Assembly (NCBI GenBank): GCA_022577435.1
Contig: JAKOON010000067.1
Coordinates: 429,652 to 493,651 of the forward strand
Direction: 5' to 3'
Source: Embiotoca jacksoni
Taxonomy: Eukaryota > Chordata > Actinopteri > Embiotocidae
Length of the DNA: 64,000 bases
Positions within the stretch are counted from its first letter, which is position 1; every line of letters starts with the position of its first letter. A model generated the notes under the pieces. The model did no database searches, was not told the DNA's origin, and worked only from the letters and a program-made list of their open reading frames with translations. Below are positions 33,891 to 46,310 of the stretch, piece after piece. The translations under genes were made by a program, and so were the position numbers.

Positions 33891-34624
33891 GTGGCGCCAC
33901 CTGTTGGTTGGTTGGTGAACTGCACTCCTGAAGCCTCCAGTTCGGTATTTTGGCCGTCGCCATCTCGACTCGACTCGACTCGACTCAATCTCCGACTGCG
34001 CCGCAGGCCTGTCAAACAAACAGACCCCCCCCCTCCCCCGCCCAAACATGGCACTTTTTCAAGCCGAATATCTAATTAATGACGGGATTATTTTCAGATA
34101 GACCGCCGGAAAACTGATAAAAAGGAGCGACTTTAGCGAACGACACCATCATGACTTGAGGAAAATATATATTTTCTTTGTATTTCATGAGAGAAAGAAG
34201 GAGTCCACTGTGGCCGATTCTTTTTGGGAGCCAGCTCCTAGCGTCACTCTGTGGTATTGCACTCTAAGGCACCTCCGCCCTCTCACCTTTTCAGCTACGT
34301 CCACTTTTATATACATTGGATGATTTTTAACCAAAAAGCAGGAGCTTGTTGTAAACCCTCACCACGTGGTTCTGGGGTGCCTCAACGTGACACGGTGCCC
34401 CCTCTAGTGGACTGACGGGTGTATTGCCGGGTTGGGATGAGAGCCGGGCTTCCCTTCCACTGATAAACCTTCTTTCTTTTTTTTTGACACTGGAAGAAGC
34501 TTGATTTCCCACCATCATATCATATCGCCGTCTCATTTTGAAGGGTTGCGCGAAGACGAATCCCCCCCCCTCCTCCCTCCACCTACATCCCCCTCTCCTC
34601 CTCCCCCTCCTCCCCTCTGTGTTG

Positions 34625-34860
34625 TTTCCGGGGGGTCAGCGCAGGTTTAATTGATTCTCCTTCTCCCTCCGTCTCTTATTAGGGCCACAGCGCCTCTCCA
34701 TGGGAACTGCTAATTGGCACTCCCCCGTGGCCACTTGGAGAAGCAGGCAGACCTGGCCCGGTAGACACTTCTTGCCGGTCCGCGGGGACGGCGGCGGATA
34801 AGAGATTCACGCCCGACTGTACGCGGCTCCGCCGATCGCTTCTTTTGGGGACGACTAGTC
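34625..34860. promoter_or_regulatory. Putative conserved noncoding element
   Basis: Unique C+G-balanced sequence ('caggtttaattgattctcct', 'gggaactgctaattggcact', 'ggcggcggataagagattca') preceded by a C-rich run. Non-coding. Confidence 0.4.
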
Positions 34861-34969
34861 TGATGTCTCCCTCCTTTCACCATCTGGACACCAGATTTTT
34901 ACTGACAAACGGATCGGGACCAGAGAGACTCATGAAATATGATGAAACATGATTTATTTATTTTTTTTA

Positions 34970-35560
34970 AACTGGTGTGTGTGTGTGTGTGTTCTGGTAC
35001 TTCTGTCTTTACGGGGGCCAAATTGAGACGAGATCTAGACTTTGTTTCAGGGGGAGGACATTCCTAGAAACTTGAAGGTACTTTTGAAAAAAGTGATCTT
35101 GACATTTTGGAAAAGTGAAAGAGAGGACTTTTTTTTTTTTTCCGAAGAGTATATATTAAAAAATTCTGTATTTTGTTTGAAAGCACAAAACTTTTTGCGC
35201 TTTTTTTTTTTTTTTTTTAAAGTGAGGACGTTTTTGAAAAGTCTGGAAGTCTTTTGGATATTTTCAGAAAGCGAAAAACTGTTTGAAACATGCATGTTTG
35301 TACTATGAGGCTGTTTCTGGAGAAGGAGAAGTGTGGACGGTCTCTGAGGACATTTGGGACTGTTTAAAAAACACATTTTTGTCAATCGAAAATATGTTTT
35401 TGGGGGAAAGTGAAGTAACTTGGAAAGCGAAGGACGGCGCAGCCCGGTCGAAGGACTTCTTTGTGTCGAAGAGTCGCGTTATTTCAGTGAAAAGTCAAGA
35501 AGTACGAAGGTGAACAATTGTGAGACTCGTGCAAGTTTTGTGTACTTTTTAAAGAGAATT
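34970..35560. repeat. Degenerate teleost 'GAGGACNTTTTG' repeat block
   Basis: (GT)n followed by repeated loose copies of 'GTGAGGACATTTTTGAAAAG' separated by T-runs (35127-35140, 35199-35218). Open frames through it are fortuitous. Confidence 0.5.
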
Positions 35561-35586
35561 GATGGTGTGGTGAGATTTGTGCAGTT

Positions 35587-35587
<1 letters not shown>

Positions 35588-35646
<59 letters not shown>

Positions 35647-35703
35647 CATGCTTGTGTGTTTAGTTTTGTGCGTTTTGCTTGGAAGTAGGTGGGATTGTAA
35701 TGC

Positions 35704-35742
<39 letters not shown>
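35588..35742. repeat. Two (GT)n microsatellites
   Basis: (GT)n at 35588-35644 and 35706-35742, separated by about 60 bp of TG-rich sequence. Confidence 0.95.
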
Positions 35743-35744
<2 letters not shown>

Positions 35745-36754
35745 CGCCTCAAACCGGCCTTGATGTTAGTTAGTCAGACGTGAAGACGTGAAGCAGACAG
35801 TCAGGCTGTCACCTTCGCCGTTCCTCTTTTTCTCGCTTCGCTCCGACCACAACAGGCTGTTGTGTTTATTCCATATCAAGCTGAAGTTCACTCGGTCTTT
35901 TGCATCCTGTGTGCGCTCAATACATAAAAAAAAAAAACAGCGCGTTTCCTCGAATATGACATTTAAATCTTTTCAGGTAAACTTCTGTAAAAGGCAGAGC
36001 AGGATTTTTTTTTTTTTTTTGGTACTCGTCTTTGGACAAACTGATTTTTTTCACACTTTTTTTTTTTTTTAAATGAACCGGAGCAACAAACAGCACCAGA
36101 GAGAAGAAACGGTTTCATAAGCACACATTGAGATATATTCTCACGGTGGTGACGCAATGCTTACAGTAATGTGAATGATATGACACTCGCTCCGTTTGTG
36201 ACTCAACGAGTACCCCATGGCTAAAACTTTGCCTCTCGGTCTCTTTCATGTGGCGCCCGTTTTAATGAAATGATCTGAATTTACCTGAAGTGCTCGGTAT
36301 CGCTTCTGTTTTCTTTCCGGTTTCGTTTTTTGTAGACCATCAAACTGAAATCCAACCGAAAATAACGTATTTCCCCCGCTCTCTGCTTTTGTCTTTTTTT
36401 CTTCTTTTTTTTTACACCTTCAAAACACTTTTTAAATAAAAATAAATAACTGGGTTTAAATGTCAGGAGGTGGTACGCTGCAAGAGCAACCCAAAAAAAG
36501 AAAAAAAGAAACAAAAAAAGTGCAAAAAAATCTTCTGTGCAGAAATACCCTCTCCACCTCGCCCCTCCCACCCCACCCCAAAAAAGAAATCATATCAAAA
36601 CTCACCAGTCATAATGGCTGCAACACCACAGCGAAGTTACAACTGTGCACGAAGAGTGGAATTGAAAATGAATCAGGCGTGAAGTTTCTCAGCGTGAGCA
36701 CAGAGAAATCACAGTGGATTCCAGAGAGAGCCTGCGAGTCAGGATTAGCGTTTG

Positions 36755-37000
36755 AAGGCTAAATGGTGTTATCGGTTCTGATTAAAGGAGCATGTACGTG
36801 GTACTCGCTCCACCTCTGAGACAGCCACGGATGTCAATAGGGCTAATTGGCTCATTAGACCAGGTATTTAACTGTGCTATAATCATTCTGTGTCATCACT
36901 TAAGCCCTGGCGGAGCGCGAGGGGGCTCTGGCGATTGAAAACCCCTCTAACCTCGGCAAATAATCTGCGATACATGATGGAGAGGCTCGTCTGACAGCAG
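36755..37000. promoter_or_regulatory. Putative conserved noncoding element
   Basis: Unique block with 'gtcaatagggctaattggct', 'ggtatttaactgtgctataa' and 'ctcggcaaataatctgcgat'. No repeats and no coding frame with splice sites; ends at a G-run (37012-37024). Confidence 0.45.
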
Positions 37001-37059
37001 CGGGGAGTACCGGGGGGGGGGGGGGCCTCATGATAGCTTGTGCTGTTTGCAAATTTTGT

Positions 37060-38270
37060 ACTTTTCTGGTGAACGGATGAAAAGAAGAACGAAGCCGAAA
37101 AGTGTTCATTAGTTCTTTGGTTCTGCTGTTTTTGTGGATAAAAAAACAAGTCCGGATGAAATGCAGCCACACGAGGGTTGTCAGTCGAGAGATATAGATT
37201 ATTAAAAAGACTTGAAACCCCCTCCCCTCACCCACCCCACATTCAACAATGGATTTCCCCCCAAAATGAATCATAAAAAAGAAAAAGCACATTTTCATCA
37301 GCTAAGTTCTCCTTCAGACCGTCGGCACAAATCCGTTTCTTGTCGTATTATCCGGATTGATTTTTTTTGAAAGTCTGGACAGCGAGAAAACAAATGAAAT
37401 GCAATTTTTGCTGAAGCAGATCCTGACCACATTTGCAGGTTGTTTGAAATGCGATTCAAAATGGGATTTTCTTCGCTCTGCTCGCTCATATCGGATTTCT
37501 TGCGTCGCTCTCAATGACGACGTCATTTTTTTCACGGAATCTATGCTACCGCTAGCGGAGCTAACAGGAAGTGGAGATTTTGGTGCTGCGAAGCACAACG
37601 AGAACCAACAACAGGAGAGACGCCGGAATAAATCGTCGAGGCTTTGAGGTGGCGAGAGCAGAGTTCAAAGTGTAAATACTATAAATTGCAAAAGCTTTGA
37701 TTTCTACGGTTTTACATAGCTGCTGGATGTTGAAGGTCCTTTCATGAAAGCTTAATTTTATTACATTTCATTTTAAATGCAACATACTTGATCTCTGGTG
37801 CAATGCGTTCAAAAATAATCTGCCCTGATTTAACACTTTTAAACTCTCGACGGCACGCGTACGTTTAAAGATTCATCTTAAAGCCAACCGGCGGACGAGG
37901 TTCTTCTTAAAGACATCAACGGAGGAGATAATCGAATCCCTGATTGTGCAGCTCTCTGAATACGTTATGTCACTAAAGTCACAACCGTAATCGGCCCCAA
38001 ACAGTTGGAGTGTGTGTGTGTCCGGTAAATGAGATTACACCACGAAATGAGTCCTGGAATTCATTAACAACACTACAAAAATACAAGGATGAATCTTGAA
38101 TAATCAAAGTGGCTTTTAAAACCGTTTAAGTGCTCCTGGAAATCTTCGGTCGGCGTGTGACATAATTTGTTTGATCGAAGTCCGATTAAAAGAAAGAAAG
38201 ACATAAAAGCAAAACTGCAGCAAAGAGAATCAGAAAAAGTTGAGAAACAAGAGCATCTCCTCACTTTGTT
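37060..38270. other. AT-rich spacer, no gene seen
   Basis: Non-repetitive AT-rich DNA with short frames only. A possible additional regulatory block lies at about 37880-38050. Confidence 0.4.
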
Positions 38271-38394
38271 TGTTTCCCCAACACATCCGTTGGAAAAAGC
38301 TCATGCCATCACTGCCACGGTCTTTGCTTAAAGGATGGAGCGGAGGGGGGAGGAGGGGAGGAAGGGGGAGGAAGGGGGAGGAGGAGGGTGTCCT

Positions 38395-38532
38395 GAGGGC
38401 CCGTGGAAAGCTTGGCATGGTGGCTGACCACGCCGCCGTTCTCTTTTTCCTCTGAAAGGAATGTCTGGTGTGGCATCAGTCACTGCTGGCATCCTGGAGA
38501 TGGTCTGCCAGTCCCTCATGATTGTGCCACCG

Positions 38533-38585
<53 letters not shown>

Positions 38586-39060
38586 AACGCGTCACACTCG
38601 GCTCCCACCCTGTGCAGGGTAGTGATAGGCAGAGGACGAAGAGCGCACATCCTTATCGACGCCAATCCAGATGAACCTACAGACACGCTTCCCCAACACC
38701 CCAGACCCACTGGCTGCACAGTTGGCCACCATTAGCCTTCTTTTAGCTATGGCAGTCCTAGGGCTAAGGGGAGGAGGGGTGGTGGTGGTGGTGGTGGTGG
38801 TGGTGGGGGAGGAGGGGAGGGGGGGGAGGGGCCCACGATTGCCAAGGTGCACCCTTGATTTGCTACGTTTCCTACGGGGGGCCTCTAGGCTTACTGGCCC
38901 GTGGAGACATAAGCCCCGGCCTCCCTGGAGGCTCTCGGCCAACCCCAGACGGCTTGGCATGGGCCGAGCCGCCCGGCGGGAGCCGTCCCAAGAGCTGTGG
39001 ATGGCTATGATATGTTTTCACCGAGGGCAATTTCAATCATGTGGAATTTCGATGGATGAA
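38395..39060. promoter_or_regulatory. Putative composite conserved noncoding region
   Basis: Three unique blocks (38395-38535, 38585-38770, 38830-39060) are separated by a (CA)23 run (38535-38582) and a GGT/GGA-rich run (38776-38830). The first block contains an imperfect hairpin (38467-38531). Open frames on both strands cross repeats and show no coding signature. Confidence 0.4.
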
Positions 39061-40015
39061 AGGAATGCGTTTTTTTTTTATTGTTGTTGTTGTTTTTCGC
39101 TGAAGGGTGGACCGACTGAACGAGAGCGATGTCAGGCGGCTTTCAGCACATCGGCTCCGACTCGTAGCAAGAAATAAGAAGGTGTCCTTCATCGAAATCA
39201 AATTCAAGGGCTAAAGCATTCAAATTAAAAACAAACAATTGATGGAGAAATAATTTAAGGGTAATTTCATGACATGAAAAGATGTTTCTCCCTCGTGGTA
39301 CGTAACTGTGTCGGTTCTGTTTCGCGTGGATTTGGAAGTAGCTGACTCGTGAATTTTTGGCCTCCACTCCAGTACAAAGGCAGCAAATGTAATCTGTGTG
39401 TTTCCAGATATCTTTTGTTACTCGAAGAGGTGGGCGGGGGGGGACATCCGCAAAAAAAAACAACACATAGAAAAGTTGTCCCCATGTCCCCTGTTGGTCG
39501 TACAGTGAGTTTCGGTCGGGTGGCTCGTCGGCACATTTCCTCCGAGGTGTACTTTTTAATTTACCAGGTGGATCGTAGTCGTGTTTTGAGGCAGCGGGAA
39601 GCGACTGACGCGACAAAAACCAGATTTTTAAGTCGGTAGTTTCAGTATTTTGCTGTTATTTAAAGATCATTTTCATGCGGACCGTACGTAATTCAGAAGG
39701 TAAATACAAACCCCCTTTTTGGAAGCATGCGTTTTACTCCGCGCTCATTATCTGCTGTTAAACTCGCAAAAATAAGATTTTGGACGCGCCGTGATGCTTC
39801 AGTATGTCTCGACATGTTTTAGTGGACGTTATAATATAATATTTAAAAAAAAAAAAAGTTTTTCGTCTCATCGGACATTTGTTGACATCGATGACATTGA
39901 GTCACAAAACGCAGGAATATTTAATACTAAAAAGACCGAGATTGGAAAAATGACACGGCAGACAAGTGCTAACTAGGCTATATGGATGAGCTCAACGGCA
40001 GCAGTGCTTGTCTTC

Positions 40016-40016
<1 letters not shown>

Positions 40017-40052
<36 letters not shown>
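40017..40052 (+). repeat. Poly(C) run of 36 nt
   Basis: The longest homopolymer of the window. A second C-run is at 40320-40337, and G-runs lie at 40540-40563 and 40592-40601. Confidence 0.85.
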
Positions 40053-40053
<1 letters not shown>

Positions 40054-40607
40054 TTGGTCACATGGTCCCCTCAGCGCCACTGCGTGTGAATTATGCGCTG
40101 TCAGATGTGAAGAGGTGTCTCGGAGATGCGGAGCAACAGAGGAGGCGTGAACCTCCTTGTTGTTCTTTTATGTCTGTATAAATGCTTCCTACTCCTAATG
40201 TGTTATAAAACCTTAAACACTGTCGATGATCTGCTTCTTTTTTTTCCTTTTTTTAATCATTTATAAGGCCTGTCGTGATGTCAGAGACGTTAATTAAAAG
40301 ACGGCACACGCCACCAACACCCCCCCCCCCCCCCCCCAACCTCATCGAAGGGTTAAAAGCACGCTGATGAAGGATTACGGCAATTTTTTTAATGGAGACG
40401 TGTTGTTTTTTTAATTCGCTCCGACTAGCACTGCCTTGATGGTTGTGATTAATATGGGCAGGAAATGTTTGTGAGCAAGACATATACGGGGATTCATCTG
40501 CAAAATAATCCAATCATTACCAACTAATGACAGAGGTGTGGGGGGGGGGGGGGGGGGGGGGGGTGGAGGCGGGGGGGAGGTAGAGGGTCGGGGGGGGGGG
40601 GTGGTGA

Positions 40608-41035
40608 AAAATGATGCGAGCCCCGCCGCGGCTCCCCAACATGCATCAGGGCCCCACCGACGCAGAGGATTGGAGGCCCCACCTGTCACGGCGACACGGT
40701 AATTGCATTGTGGGCTCTCAGCTCTCCTCGGCTCGCGCCTCCTTCCCCGTCCGCCGCCGTTTCAGCTGCGCAGACAATGCTCGTCTTAATGAAGCCGTCT
40801 GACGAGGTGGCAATTACAGACTTCTGTCACTGTCACCGGGGGCGACCGGGGAGGTGGTGGCGGCGGCGGCGGTGGTGGTGGTGGTGGTGGAGGGGGAGGT
40901 GGGGTGGCTTAGGATATCTCACCCCTGAGGGGCTCCTCTCCACGCCCGCTGTGTTCCACTGCACGGCAGGGTGGCTAAGCTGCTGTCAAAGGCAACTTGG
41001 AGAGCGCGAGCTGGATTAGAGGTTCGTCGTTGGGA
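40608..41035. promoter_or_regulatory. Putative conserved noncoding element (two parts)
   Basis: Unique blocks 40608-40850 ('acacggtaattgcattgtgg', 'cgaggtggcaattacagact') and 40910-41035 are separated by a (GGT)n/(GGC)n run. AATTRC-type homeodomain cores; non-coding. Confidence 0.42.
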
Positions 41036-41237
41036 ACGAAGTGATGCGTCGCGGCGTGCGGAGACGTCTCCGGATTGATGGACGACGATCCGGTGACACT
41101 TCCACGTACACTTAAACGATGGAGTAGCGCTGGAAGACAAACGCTCCACGGCTTGGAGAGATTTTTTTTTTCGGATGACGATCTTCAAGTGTTGCTCAAG
41201 AGAAACACGCGTGTGAAAAGTCATAGTAATAATTGTA

Positions 41238-41345
41238 ATAGTAATAATACTAATAAACTTTATTTGGATGGCACCTTTTGTACATGAAAAGCAACTCAAG
41301 GTGCTTTCAGTGAGACAAGTTAGCAATAAATAAAAAATACATACG
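41238..41345 (+). mobile_element. Fish retroposon 3' tail
   Basis: 'aaactttatttggatggcac' and 'aagcaactcaaggtgctttc' match the standard 3' end of a teleost LINE/SINE family, preceded by AAT repeats. Confidence 0.6.
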
Positions 41346-42169
41346 ACTTTCATAAAAGCAGAAAGAAGTATTAATTAAACCAGTAAAAAAACAGATGAAA
41401 TTACTTATAAACAAGATTATAAACGTAAGAATTGAGCTGATTCTTAAAACTATCAACAGAAGTTGCGCTTCTAGTTTTTGTGAGAAAATAAACCTGATGA
41501 TGATTTTTATCAGAATTATTTCTTATTTCAATGAGGCGTGCAGGAAAGTTTGTGTTACGGCGACGGAGTATGAAAGTCGTGGGAATTTACCAGGATGAAA
41601 ATGTCAAATAAAACCTACTTAAATGTTCAATAAAACCTATTTAAATGTTTAATAAAACCTATGTAGTTTCTTTAAGGGAAACACAGCAGAAAGTGTTTTT
41701 GGAGCTGAATTAAAATTACTGACGTGAGGTCCGAATTTTTTAGCTGATTCAAACTGCTCAAATTTTTGGGTGAGGTCGACAGATTTTGGTGCTTTTTACG
41801 TCGTCAATACTGAAAACACTTCAACTAAATTCCATTCACCTCCATTGTTATGAGCATGACAGCTATAACCTAAAAGAAAACATAATTTAAAGGACCATTT
41901 GTGTGATTTTGTTGAATTGATCCTTAAACCCTTTGTTGTGTTCGGGTTAGACGTGTTTGAACGCTCTTTTCCGTTGACTTCCATTGTGTTTTTTTTAATC
42001 TGGTAATCGCTGCACTTTATCCAGTCCCATTCGGTGTAAATCTGTGCTTGTAGGTCAATTTATTCACTTTAACAGTGTGTGTTAAATTGGACGCAAATTT
42101 TTTTTTTTTTCTTGCAAAGGCGCCTTTATAACTTCATCACCAATCCTTAACCTCATCCAACCCGCTGTG

Positions 42170-42480
42170 TCTTTGCGTGTATAGCAACAGACATTAGGCA
42201 CACAATTAGGTTAGCCGATGCTTTGCTTCGAAAAATTATGCAGAATTAGAGATTCCTCTGGTTGCAGTGGTATCAAAAAAGCCACGGTGGCTAAAAGGAA
42301 GATGTGCATAAGAGGCTTAAAGGCATTCCAATTCTTAATGGTGATGTGATGGATGTAGTGCAAAATGGCATCGGAGGTCTGGATAAATGGTGGAGTACAG
42401 ATATAGCCCCCTTAAAAGATAACCAGCCTGTATGTTCCACGTTAATGAGAACAACCGGGAGAAAGAGTTTTTCCCACCAA
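42170..42480. promoter_or_regulatory. Putative conserved noncoding element
   Basis: About 300 bp of unique sequence ('caacagacattaggcacaca', 'aagaggcttaaaggcattcc', 'gcatcggaggtctggataaa'). An open frame of 60 codons crosses it but lacks splice sites and recognisable content. Confidence 0.43.
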
Positions 42481-42798
42481 AGCTAATTTGAATGCGGTCG
42501 GCGTGAGGAAACGTGGTTGGAACTTTTCAACGGTCTCACGTTGAGTAAACGTTAAAAATTACAATGAATAGATTTGTTTATGCAAATTTTTCTCACCAGC
42601 GAAGACGCGTTTTTAAAAAAAAAATTTTTTTTTTGCATAAACACAAAAACGGTTTCGGTCACGCCGGTGAAATCGACGCAGCGCGGCAGAACGTGTTCCT
42701 TGTGTCCACGGTCGCATCGTCAACCAGCATTTGGAGTCATTTGTGTAATTTAAACCTTTTTCCAGCAAACGTGCATCGAACATATTTATCCACGCCGT

Positions 42799-43341
42799 CA
42801 GAGGTGGAAAAGAGTATTCAGTATTTTACTTAAGTCAAAGTATCAATACTCAATTAGAGGTAGAAGTTTCGTATTCAAATCTTACTGAAGCACCGTCAGA
42901 AAAATATACTTCAGTTGAGGGGTCTTTTATCGAATATAAATTACTGGAATATGACTTCAAATAAAGTTTTTTTTATTGATTTTTTTTAATTTTTTTTTAC
43001 CTGTCCGAAAGAACGGTGACTGACACGCAGAGATCAGAGGACATTAACTAGCGCGACCTGCCAACGTGCCTGCAAAAACACAGCGGAGGCTCTCGCACAC
43101 GCTGCTGTTGAATTTAACGAAGAGAATCACATTCGCTATTACAGTTCACATAAAAGAAGCTTATTCAGCTGGTTTTGGGTGGAGCTCAGCTATGTGAATA
43201 AATGTTCGTGAAAAAGTAGCTCTCGGAGGAGAAAGGAAGTAGAAGCAAATGTAAATACTCTACGGGTAATTATTTGATAAACCAATAATTGTACTTAAGT
43301 ACAGTCCTCGAGTAAATTTACTAAATTACTTTCCGCCGTTG
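42799..43341 (+). mobile_element. Nonautonomous hAT-like DNA transposon
   Basis: The left end, CAGAGGTGGAAAAGAGTATT, and the right end (complement CAACGGCGGAAAGTAATTTA) are imperfect inverted repeats. Internal sequence has the teleost 'TTACTTAAGTCAAAGTATCA'/'GTACTTAAGTACAGTCCTCG' motifs. About 540 bp with no transposase frame. No clear 8-bp target duplication, so the copy is old. Confidence 0.6.
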
Positions 43342-43390
43342 CTTTAATGCTTAACTTCAGCTGTGTTTGTGAAGTACACTCCCTCTTACG

Positions 43391-43392
<2 letters not shown>

Positions 43393-43434
<42 letters not shown>
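43393..43434. repeat. (CA)n microsatellite
   Basis: About 21 CA units. Confidence 0.95.
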
Positions 43435-43437
<3 letters not shown>

Positions 43438-43854
43438 TTCCTTTTCACATCAACAAGCCCACGTGTTGCCATGGTTACGTCATGCCAATTTTCCCTATAT
43501 AATTATGTGGGATATCTTGACGTGGTTTCCTCGAACAAAACAAAGCAACGTAAACAACGTCCGTCCGTCCGTCCTTCGTGCGTCTTCATCGATGTCACAG
43601 ATGTCGGCGTCTCCTTGCCGTCGTCTTTACTTTGTGGGGAGCAACTTAGAAGATCTGTTTTGTTTTTTTTTTACCAAACAAAGTCTAAATATTTGTCATT
43701 TTACCAGCGTACACAAATTAAGGCATGTTTTTATCGTTGACATATTTTCAATATATGCTTAGATCGGCACATTTGAGTCTCTCAGAGAAGCTCACAGGTT
43801 ATCTAACAAGTGTCCAGTGGTGCAGATACTTGGATTTAAAGGCTAAAGTCTGAT

Positions 43855-44015
43855 GCCTGATGTCTGATATCCAGTCAATATGGCAGATTCATGCTTCGTT
43901 ACTGCTCTCCACCTCCTCTAATTATATCACCTGGTCACGTAGCTTAAGATAAAGCAGTATGACATGGTTGATATCGAGTATTTTGCTTTAATTGATTTTC
44001 ACTGCTGGTGAAAAG
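43855..44015. promoter_or_regulatory. Putative conserved noncoding element
   Basis: Unique block 'cctctaattatatcacctgg' through 'gctttaattgattttcactg', followed by an (ATT)n microsatellite (44021-44052). Confidence 0.35.
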
Positions 44016-44017
44016 GT

Positions 44018-44055
<38 letters not shown>

Positions 44056-44899
44056 AGTACTCTTGCAGATTTTTGGGGGTCATTTTCTTGTTGTTTCAGT
44101 GGTTTCTATGATCACATGACATCTACAGTGGGGAGTTGAAGAGAAAGCACAGTTGACCCCTCACTCAGCCCCGCTACTACTTACTGTTACTGTACATTTG
44201 TTGGGCTTTCCTTTCAACCACAACACAAAGTTCACAATGACTACAGTCAGACGTTCTACTGCTTCTCAGTATGTTTATTTCATTTCACACAGAAGAAACT
44301 AAAAGCAGGCTGTTATATCAAAACCCATAGTGAAGCTGATTTTTAATGTTTTACATAAAAATGATGTTAAATATTCACTCGACAGCTAAAATACGTGTTA
44401 TCATGCAACGATTCAGACGTTAAACATTGGAAAGTAACACAGATCATGAGTTCCCCTACAAATTACGTTTATATGCAACTAAAAAACAGTTTTGAAAGAA
44501 ACGCAACAGACTAGCTTTTGTTGTTTTGTGTTTTTTGTGTGTTTCTATTACAATGCATTCGTTTTCCCGCCAAAATATCGTGACATCGCAGCAAATTGTA
44601 AAGACTTTATTATTCAACCTTTCGCAGTAATTGTTCAGTGTTCGGGAAGCGTCGTGGTTTGATTGACACATCGGATACACATTTTTTAAGATCGTTCTGG
44701 GTTTTTAAAGAACCGCGTCTGCATGTCGATACGGGATGATCCGTTTGAAATTGATTGACGTAAACAGCCACTGATCCGTGTAAAACGCTGTTAATACCGC
44801 GGACAATGACAGGACTCAGGTTCTCTGGATTTACAGTTAGATTTAATTGAACCAAACTCGGTGAACTATTTATTTATATTTAAACCTAAACTTTTTTTG

Positions 44900-45012
44900 T
44901 TGTTGTAAGAAACCATTGAGAGCCTCATTAGTTTGAATTGGCCGGTGACCCAATAACATATCAAGGGCCGCATTACCTGCAGCGGCTCGGCAGACATAGA
45001 CGGACCGCTGTT
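44900..45012. promoter_or_regulatory. Putative conserved noncoding element
   Basis: Unique block 'gagcctcattagtttgaatt' through 'gggccgcattacctgcagcg'; non-coding, ends at a T-run. Confidence 0.33.
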
Positions 45013-45487
45013 TTTCTTTTTTTTTTTAAACTGCACTGTCTGAGGCTCTCCGTGTTTGAGTAATGAGCGGACAATCGAATTCAGGAGAGGCGGAGGGCAG
45101 CGAGAGTTCAAACTTTTAACTGAGTTTCTGAAAAGTCTGCGTCTTTTCTGCGACTTCTGTCCTTAACTCTCGCTGAGTAGCAAGTCGTATTTCTTTGGCA
45201 GAAAACAGCTTGATGGTGAATTGAAATGACTCAGAGTTCAAATCCCCCCTTAAAGTATATTAGCACATGGAGTTACTTCACTTTCTCTCTCTCTCTCGCC
45301 CTCATCTTTTTATGTTCACGTCTCCGTCAAGTGATTCATCTTTTTTTACAAGTTAGTGAACGTTTCCAGCCGGTTACGAGCAGACAGCCGTGGCTTAAAT
45401 CCCGCCCACGTGTTTTTTCGCGTTAAATTACCGGTAATCAACGTGTTAATAGTTCTCACCCCGACCCGTCGCCACAAGGTTCTTCTT

Positions 45488-45523
<36 letters not shown>

Positions 45524-45589
45524 ACGGTGATTGAGAAACTTCAGAAGTGGACCTGAAAACGTCGCACACATTTACTCACACGTTAACGC

Positions 45590-45790
45590 CGCAGCTCGCT
45601 CTGCTGCGCGTTAGTGTGTAATAGGCGCTATTAATAAAGCCGAGCCATGCGTGACTCCACTCTCACTCTCCGTCTCCGTTTCTCTCGGCAGCCGCCTCTC
45701 GTGGTCGACTCCTTTACCGGGGATTCCAGTTGTGTGAGTTTGGATCAGTCTAATCACATTTGTTTAATTAAGCACAGCTAATAGACTCTC
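45590..45790. promoter_or_regulatory. Putative conserved noncoding element
   Basis: 'aggcgctattaataaagccg' and 'gtctaatcacatttgtttaa' with 'ttaagcacagctaatagact' in unique sequence, just left of the GGAT minisatellite. Confidence 0.33.
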
Positions 45791-45911
45791 TAGGAGATAG
45801 GAGATGGAGTGGGGGACGGGGGGGGGGGGGGTTTCGCTGGGACGGGCGGCGCCGCGTCGAGATGCATGTCAAACACCGAGGCCCCAGTAGTCGCTTCAGC
45901 TCCGACGCGAC

Positions 45912-46278
45912 TGGATGGATGGATGGATGGATGGATGGATGGATGGATGGATGGATGGATGGATGGATGGACGGATGGACGGATGGATGGATGGATAGTT
46001 GGATGGATGGACGGATGGATAGATGGATGGATGGATAGTTGGATGGATGGATGGATAGTTGGATGGATGGATAGTTGGATGGATGGATGAATGGATAGTT
46101 GGATGTATTGGATGGATAGTTGGATGGATGGATAGTTGGATGGATGGATAGTTGGATGGATGGATGTATTGGATGGATAGTTGGATGGATGGATGGATAG
46201 TTGGATGGATGGATAGTTGGATGTATTGGATGGATAGTTGGATGGATGGATAGTTGGATGTATTGGATGGATAGTTGG

Positions 46279-46310
<32 letters not shown>

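Noticed and set aside
38403..38735. 110-codon plus-strand and 84-codon minus-strand frames around 38.5 kb
   Set aside because: Both cross a (CA)23 microsatellite; the unique part reads equally openly on both strands and lacks consistent splice sites, so a regulatory block is more likely.
45236..45246. GTTCAAATCCC, a tRNA/SINE B-box-like sequence
   Set aside because: No convincing A box at the right distance, no cloverleaf and no SINE body around it.
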